Assembly: GCA_913040875.1 (NCBI GenBank)
Contig: CAJWHX010000174.1
Coordinates: 1 to 7,085 of the forward strand
Length of the DNA: 7,085 nt
Origin: an uncultured Pseudomonadota bacterium
GTDB lineage: Bacteria; Myxococcota; UBA796
Direction of reading: 5' to 3'
The number at the start of each line of letters is the position of its first letter. Within the stretch, counting starts at the first letter, position 1. Shown here piece after piece: positions 5,781 to 7,085 of this stretch. The translations under genes and the position numbers were made by a program. The notes below the pieces were generated by a model. The model was given only the letters and a program-made list of their open reading frames with translations. It made no database searches and was not told the origin of the DNA.

Positions 5781-5793
5781 CCTCTCGAAGAGG
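5781..5793. repeat. Short G+C-rich palindrome CCTCT-CGA-AGAGG
   Basis: A perfect 5-bp inverted repeat around three bases. On the minus strand, the alternative 4-bp stem CCTC/GAGG has a UUCGA loop close to a stable UUCG tetraloop. There is no terminator tail. It lies about 125 bases before the ATPase ATG. Confidence 0.3.
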
Positions 5794-5829
5794 CCGAAGG
5801 TAATCCACAACAACCTAAAGGATGAACAG

Positions 5830-5863
5830 GTAACAGTTACATTGCTTAGATATATTCTTTAAT
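5830..5863 (+). promoter_or_regulatory. Candidate ATPase promoter with palindromic operator over the -35
   Basis: GTTACA (5836-5841, four of six) and TTTAAT (5858-5863, five of six) are separated by 16 bases, predicting a start near 5870 and a leader of about 47 bases. GTAAC-A-GTTAC (5830-5840) is a perfect inverted repeat that covers most of the -35 hexamer, as a repressor site often does. No regulator can be named. Confidence 0.4.
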
Positions 5864-5916
5864 AATCTGAAAAATCCGAACTTGCTAAGTTGATTTGTAT
5901 GATAAAGAGGTGACTA

Positions 5917-7085
5917 ATGAAATTTAAGGATGAGTTCTCATTAAATGTGGAAGCACAAACTCCGCTGATACAGATTGTGAGTCATGAAACTTTACGCATT
6001 CAGGCATTGTGCCAGCGTGTCGCTAATGATTTGACAAGAGCCTTTTATTGTTGGGATTGTGTACATGGTTTAAGACTGGCTAAATCTGACGGGTGGGAAT
6101 TGCAGGGCGATACCGAACAACCACATGAAGTATTGGATTGGATTCAAGAAACAGCTGATGAACATCAGCAAGGGATGTTGCTTTTGCTTGAAGATTTTCA
6201 TCCCTATATCGATGCTGGCAATGTGATGGCTATAGCTCGCCTGCGAGCGTTTGCAGTGTCGGTTACCAAAGGAGAAATTCGAAATGTTACACTTGTTCTT
6301 TCTCAACCGAGCATGTTTGTGCCTCAAGAATTAGAAAAGGAAACAGTGGTGATGGAACTTCCTTTTCCAGATGTGCATGAATTAATGACAATCGCTAAGC
6401 AGGTGAAACAACGATATGGCTTGTCTGAACGAGATTTTCAACCCACATCCAGTGTGTTAGAGGCAGCACTGGGTTTATCAACCACAGAAGCTCAACTGGC
6501 ATTTGCTCGAGCGGCTTGTAAATACAAGCGGTTAACCCCAAAAGAAATCCCGTTTGTCTTACAGTCCAAAGAACAAGTCATTCGTAAAAATGGTCAATTG
6601 GAGTACTTTCATCCCCAGTCCACAATATCTGATGTTGGTGGGCTTGAGGTGTTGAAGAACTGGCTAGAGAGACGACAGGATTCCTTTTCAGAAGAAGCAC
6701 GCGATTTTGGGTTAGAAATGCCACGGGGTGTTTTGCTCTTGGGATTGCCGGGAACAGGGAAAAGTCTTGCCGCGAAGTCTATAGCCAACTTATGGCAGTT
6801 ACCGCTCTTGCGATTGGATATGGGCAGGGTCTTTGGAGGGATTGTAGGACAGTCTGAAGCCAATATTCGAACTGCGCTGCAGACGGCTGAAGCCCTTTCG
6901 CCTTGTGTATTGTGGATCGATGAAATAGAAAAGGGATTGTCAGGAGTACAAAGTTCAGGGAGTACCGATGGGGGAACCACCTCACGGGTTCTAGGTAGTT
7001 TCTTGACTTGGATGCAGGAGAAGAAAAAGCCTGTTTTCGTAGTGGCAACAGCCAACGATATTAGTCAATTGCCTCCAGAGTTGTT
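5917..7085 (+). CDS. ycf46: Ycf46-type AAA+ ATPase, C-terminus cut by window edge
   Basis: The frame runs from ATG 5917, with AGAGG six bases upstream, to the right edge and gives 389 residues. The Ycf46 family, named after a chloroplast gene and common in cyanobacteria, usually has about 500 residues, so roughly 100 are missing. Residues 1-230 match its N-terminal region, a degenerate nucleotide-binding-like domain: PLIQIVSHE (16-24), WDCVHGL (46-52), a LLLLEDFH strand (88-95) resembling a decayed Walker B, and the linker [15 protein letters not shown] (217-231). The AAA+ module follows. It shows [14 protein letters not shown] (240-253), [15 protein letters not shown] with Walker A at 276-283 (Lys282), [18 protein letters not shown] (297-313), Walker [11 protein letters not shown] (331-340, Asp335 and Glu336), [18 protein letters not shown] (351-368) and sensor-1 FVVATAND with Asn380. 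The arginine finger expected after LPPEL lies outside. Walker motifs look intact, so ATP hydrolysis is likely. The substrate is unknown; a Synechocystis member has been linked to carbon dioxide use, which need not apply here. Confidence 0.88.
   Translation, partial: MKFKDEFSLNVEAQTPLIQIVSHETLRIQALCQRVANDLTRAFYCWDCVHGLRLAKSDGWELQGDTEQPHEVLDWIQETADEHQQGMLLLLEDFHPYIDAGNVMAIARLRAFAVSVTKGEIRNVTLVLSQPSMFVPQELEKETVVMELPFPDVHELMTIAKQVKQRYGLSERDFQPTSSVLEAALGLSTTEAQLAFARAACKYKRLTPKEIPFVLQSKEQVIRKNGQLEYFHPQSTISDVGGLEVLKNWLERRQDSFSEEARDFGLEMPRGVLLLGLPGTGKSLAAKSIANLWQLPLLRLDMGRVFGGIVGQSEANIRTALQTAEALSPCVLWIDEIEKGLSGVQSSGSTDGGTTSRVLGSFLTWMQEKKKPVFVVATANDISQLPPEL

Larger units (their letters stand above)
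5443..5916. other. 474-base non-coding gap before the AAA+ ATPase gene
   Basis: No gene longer than about 30 codons is convincing here. The gap is A/T-rich with frequent stops in all frames. It contains two hairpins (5657-5690 and 5781-5793), two copies of CAGTTACA (5771-5778 and 5834-5841), and a promoter candidate near its right end. A 32-codon frame at 5449-5547 has no ribosome site. The region could host a small RNA or be a relic of lost genes; nothing in it decides between these. Confidence 0.5.

Noticed and set aside
6609..7055. Minus-strand frame of 148 codons inside the ATPase gene
   Set aside because: It is fully antisense to the AAA+ module, whose Walker and sensor motifs read in the plus frame; the antisense product is Ser/Pro-rich and lacks a domain.
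4606..7085. A two-gene defence or signalling system made of the four-helix protein and the AAA+ ATPase
   Set aside because: The genes are 474 bases apart with an intervening promoter candidate, the ATPase fits the Ycf46 family, and no effector domain is seen.

Overview
The window looks like a chromosomal stretch of a Gram-negative bacterium. The evidence is several exported proteins with Sec or lipoprotein signal peptides, a probable small outer-membrane barrel, and leaderless-to-short 5' regions with Shine-Dalgarno sites. The envelope protein at 3571-4395 has a TolB/CsgG-like N-terminal domain of a type I associate with Myxococcota and other former Deltaproteobacteria, so I lean that way. 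This is inference only. Base composition is moderate: sampled 60-base lines run from about 40 to 58 % G+C.

Layout. (1) 1-1061, minus strand: the N-terminal half of an oligopeptidase B (S9A) with a lipoprotein-like signal peptide; its catalytic domain lies off the left edge. (2) 1062-1391: divergent intergenic region with a pair of 8-bp direct repeats and a candidate promoter. (3) 1392-2549, plus strand: a complete exported alpha/beta-hydrolase of the HGGGF esterase type. (4) 2550-2694: convergent gap with two overlapping hairpins that could terminate transcription from both sides. (5) 2695-3216, minus strand: a 173-residue exported protein, probably a small beta-barrel. (6) 3217-3570: regulatory gap with candidate promoters in both directions and a strong hairpin. 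(7) 3571-4395, plus strand: a secreted, membrane-anchored TolB/CsgG-like domain protein of higher G+C than its neighbours. (8) 4606-5442, plus strand: an unrecognised four-helix membrane protein with a helical soluble tail. (9) 5443-5916: a 474-base gap with hairpins and a promoter containing a perfect palindrome. (10) 5917 to the right edge, plus strand: most of a Ycf46-type AAA+ ATPase.

The genes do not form one operon. Strands alternate, and every gene is separated from the next by 140-475 bases with its own candidate control signals. The main theme of the left half is the cell envelope: two predicted surface or periplasmic hydrolases, a barrel and an anchored envelope protein. The right edge carries a cytoplasmic ATPase. 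I found no rRNA, tRNA, CRISPR array, insertion sequence, phage gene or recognisable defence system. The least explained parts are the four-helix protein at 4606-5442 and the structured non-coding gaps.
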